This document shows, one piece after another, positions 60,779 through 64,000 of a stretch of 64,000 nt of DNA. Each line of letters opens with the position of its first letter. Position 1 is the stretch's first letter. Under the pieces are notes generated by a model that did no database searches, was not told the origin of the DNA, and saw only the letters and a list, made by a program, of their open reading frames with translations. The position numbers and the translations under genes were made by a program. Source of the stretch: Phycomyces nitens (taxonomy: Eukaryota > Mucoromycota > Mucoromycetes > Mucorales > Phycomycetaceae); NCBI GenBank assembly GCA_022702545.1, contig JAHRBC010000001.1, forward strand, positions 7,378,001 to 7,442,000, given 5' to 3'.

Positions 60779-63700
60779 AACAGGAAGTTATAAGGCTAGA
60801 AAAATAATGTATAGAAAACAAGCTTAAAGAAGAGCAAAAAGGAATGTCTTTGTAATAATAAAGAAATTTAAAGGGTTATAAAATTATCCAAAAAAAAAAG
60901 AGGGGGGGGGAGGGATGTGTAATAATCTTGATATATATATATATAATTAATTTAATATACAGTGGCAGTGGCAGTGGTGGTAGTAGTAGCGGTAGTGGCA
61001 GGATAGGATGGGGGGAGGAATGGAATGAAAAAAAAAAAGTGAGGGCCAAAAGTGACGTAAGGATTAATGTAATACTTTAAATCCCAGCACCATAATTTGT
61101 ACGTTATTCAGGTTGTGTATCTTTCTTGGTGTTTTAAAAAAAATATATGGAATTGGATTCTATTTTTGAAGATAGCAGTTTAGTCATCATCCTTCTTCAC
61201 ATATTTCAAGCAGAGAATATATATATATATATATATTGTATTGGAATTATCTAAAGGGGCCTTTTGTGCATTAGTTTCAAAGAAAGCACAATAAGACATA
61301 TTGGTAATATCTAAACACCTTTAAAACCAATATGTTTTATGATCCGAGAAATTATATTTGGTCTTTCTTAAACGTATTAGACGCCTCCTCTTCCCCCCAA
61401 ATAATTCAAAATGACCCAAGAATTGCTCAGTAAAAATCCAGAATAGCTTGCAAAAAAAAATTCTTCTATATTGGACAAGTCGACCTAATGCCATCCAAAA
61501 AGCTCGAGTCCTTACAGTAGATTCAGGGACCGGGTCACCCTCAAATGCCACCCAGCTTTTAAAAAGGATACCAAATCAGCTTTCAGGCCATCCAAATTCC
61601 CCTTTGATCAATCTACTGTCTTTAAGATTATGTCCGACCATAACTTTGATCCAAACGATTAGATGGGGCCATCTTTATCAATCTCGAGCCAATTGACCTC
61701 ATTTATTATCCCAAAAGTCTACAAGGTAAAAAGTAACAGAGGATTTGGCCATGAATGTACAGACTGGTATAATAATGTAGTTTCAAATATTGATTTCATT
61801 CTTGATCCTTGATGGACAGTTCATCTATTCGATACATTTGTTGAATCTCATTGATTATTTGCATGCCTGAAAGTGAGGTTCTGCCTGGGATTATGATAAT
61901 AATAATAATAATAATATCAACCAAATATGGACCCTCTCTGTTCATTTGGGTAGACTAGGTACCAATGATCCCTCGGTAACCTCTCTTTTGTAGCATTTGA
62001 TTTTGGTTCTTTTTGCCTTGGACAAATTTGTTTGAAAATAGAGTGATGGTAAAGAGGACTGGAATTTGTATGATTAAAATTATACCCAAACCTTGGTGCC
62101 AATATTGTGAGGGAATATTTAATTCTGATATAGGAGAGTTTACTTGTTTCTTAAAGTATCGCAATTGACTACCAAGATATATATATATATAAAGAGTCGT
62201 TGAAAAGTAGTAAATTGATGGTTTAAAAGGTAACACTATCAAAAAAACACACACACACACACTGGTATAAACACATGCTTACCATTTGGAGACTCTTGGA
62301 TCGTATTGCCTTTTATTGTATAGAGTAGATCTATACTTTGGACCAATCATTAAATATTTCGCATGGATAGCGATTGTGGGAGATCATCTACTCATTTCCA
62401 ATGTCAAAAAGGTCGCTACAAAAAAAGGTTTCCTATCATTTCTCATTTGGTTGTATCTTGAAGTATTTTGGGATGATACTTGGGGATTATCTATTGTTTC
62501 TACAACTAGCATGTGAATTTTTAATAGTCCAAGGTCCATTAATACCATTTTCTAGAATGACACAGGTCGGGGATGTACCTAATCAACTTTGTATGTCTAT
62601 ATAGTAAAAGTCCAGGAAAATACAGGCGCGCAAGTATATTCACAAATGTGGATATGTCAGAAGAAGCGAGCTCTTTGGGTGAATTACGCTTTCAAATTTT
62701 AAAATTGAAAAAAAAAACAATGATCTAGGTATATAATAAAAATGCAGCTTACATTTTCTTTACTACACCGTTCCAAGGCAATATGCGCCAGAGTAAATAA
62801 AGTGATAATTATATCGTTGGCTCATAAACCTACAAGTTTTGTAACGCTTAGAACAACTAAATAATCCAAATACCAAATATACATTGTTTATGTTCCTTTA
62901 AAATTGTCCTTAATGACAAGTAATAAAAGCAATCTTACAACAATTATAAACAAGACAAACTTTCTTTCTCAATGTCTACAGAGTAATATATAAATATATA
63001 TATATATTATTATTGGAGCAAACCAAGAAATACACACACGAATATCTCGCTTTCTTGATATTTGCCAAAGTTGGGTATATTTTAATGTACCCAAAGACAC
63101 GTTGGCCAGCTATATCCAAGTAGAATTAAACAGTATGTGAAGCAATTGGCACACATACTATAATAATATTAAAAAAACAAAAAGTATTATTCCAACCCAC
63201 TTTACATGATTATAGCCAAGTATTTATTAACCATTTTTCTAGTTTTTTAATAATAATAATAATAATGCCAATTATCGTTACCAAAAGGCGACATTTAATA
63301 CACCCCCTCTTTTTTTTTTACCATAATTTCAGTCATAAGACACATTTATGTGGAAATTGGCTATCAGAAATAGAATAGTAAAAACAGCTGCTTGACAATG
63401 TCATTTACAGGCTTACAGACATGCCCAGAAAATAGAAAGCAGCAAGAAAATTAGGCAGAATATTTAAGTATTAATATTTAAGTAAGTTGTAATATTTAAT
63501 GGAATCAATATACTTCTAAAGGAGTAATATTAATTTTGTAATATATATATATATATATATAGGTTAAATGATGACTGTATTGACATGGGATTTTCAATTC
63601 AAGGATGATCATACATGTAACAAGGTTTTGAGTCCCTTGATACTAGCTATATTTATCTTCTTTTAGTTTATTTAATAAAATATTACTCTTTAATAGAGAA

Positions 63701-64000
63701 AACAAATATGTATGGTATGTTGGATCATTAAAGAAAGCGCTGAATAGTAAGATATATTCTTAATTAACCAAATTTAGAGCTTTTTTTTTTAATATAGAAA
63801 TAAACACTTGTAAAAGATGGCCAAGTAGTTGGTATCAAGCAAAAATAAATAAATTACAAATTGAACCTCTCTACCTAAAATGTAGTGCTGCATTGGTCAA
63901 TAAGCTCTAGAAAAATAAAGGCAAAGACGATAGTCTATCAATAGAATTTCTAGTAAACAGTCTGTTGGAAATAAGAGTATAAATAAGCTATAGTAATTTA
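60779..64000. other. Gene-free right end, 3.2 kb
   Basis: Promoter of the MAPKK at the left, with a G/GT-rich AGTGGC repeat at 60961-61003. The rest is AT-rich with TA runs (61220-61236, 63542-63560) and AAT runs (61892-61915, 63250-63267). Only short frames without recognisable motifs were seen (for example 61321-61551 and 61955-62260). Confidence 0.5.

Overview
The window is nuclear DNA of a filamentous fungus, most likely an early-diverging lineage (Mucoromycota, Mucorales-like). Supporting signs are intron-dense genes with mostly 45-90 nt GT-AG introns, AT-rich intergenic DNA with long A/T runs and (TA)n tracts, a degenerate DIRS-type retroelement, a CSL (RBP-J/Su(H) family) transcription factor without any Notch context, and an HMMR-type N-terminus. 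The placement is inferred from content and is not proven. I rebuilt gene models by hand from splice junctions that keep reading frame and family motifs. Junctions given as exact are consistent in phase, but none has transcript support.

Layout: 1-541 (-) 5' part of an unknown gene; 2457-2529 (-) tRNA-Trp(CCA); 3577-9004 (-) a 14-exon, about 1,540-aa fusion of a fatty acyl-CoA reductase and a GPAT/DHAPAT-type acyltransferase; 10905-12307 (+) Mediator subunit MED27; 12395-13232 (+) CCDC137-like basic protein; 13573-14880 (+) secreted Asp-rich repeat protein; 15241-16422 (+) alpha-arrestin; 18261-19505 (+) myristoylated EF-hand protein; 20048-20674 (+) ribosomal protein uL11; 20881-22357 (-) quinone oxidoreductase; 23171-24964 (-) MFS sugar transporter; about 4 kb of AT-rich DNA; 29056-29397 (+) small ORF; 30171-33234 (+) Sec7-PH ARF-GEF; 33829-35568 (+) CSL factor; about 4 kb of AT-rich DNA; 39700-41340 (-) unknown, probably decayed gene.

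A transposon cluster follows. At 41474-43069 is a DIRS-like derivative with inverted terminal repeats. At about 43250-44290 is a dead Tc1/mariner copy. Then come a flavin monooxygenase at 44853-46885 (+); a 98-aa protein at 47354-47650 (+); sulfite reductase alpha (MET10) at 47861-51166 (-); an OAC1-type mitochondrial carrier at 51511-52611 (-); a TOM5-like peptide at 53536-53782 (+); an HMMR-N/coiled-coil protein at 54188-56653 (+); Rab6/YPT6 at 57202-58323 (-); a PBS2-type MAPKK at 58919-60778 (-); and a 3.2-kb gene-free end.

Most genes are conserved housekeeping or signalling genes with no operon-like logic. MET10 next to an OAC1-type carrier is a plausible sulfur and carbon neighbourhood. 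The most notable object is the reductase-acyltransferase fusion. It joins two activities that supply the precursors of ether lipids, but its acyltransferase motif I has lost the expected histidine.
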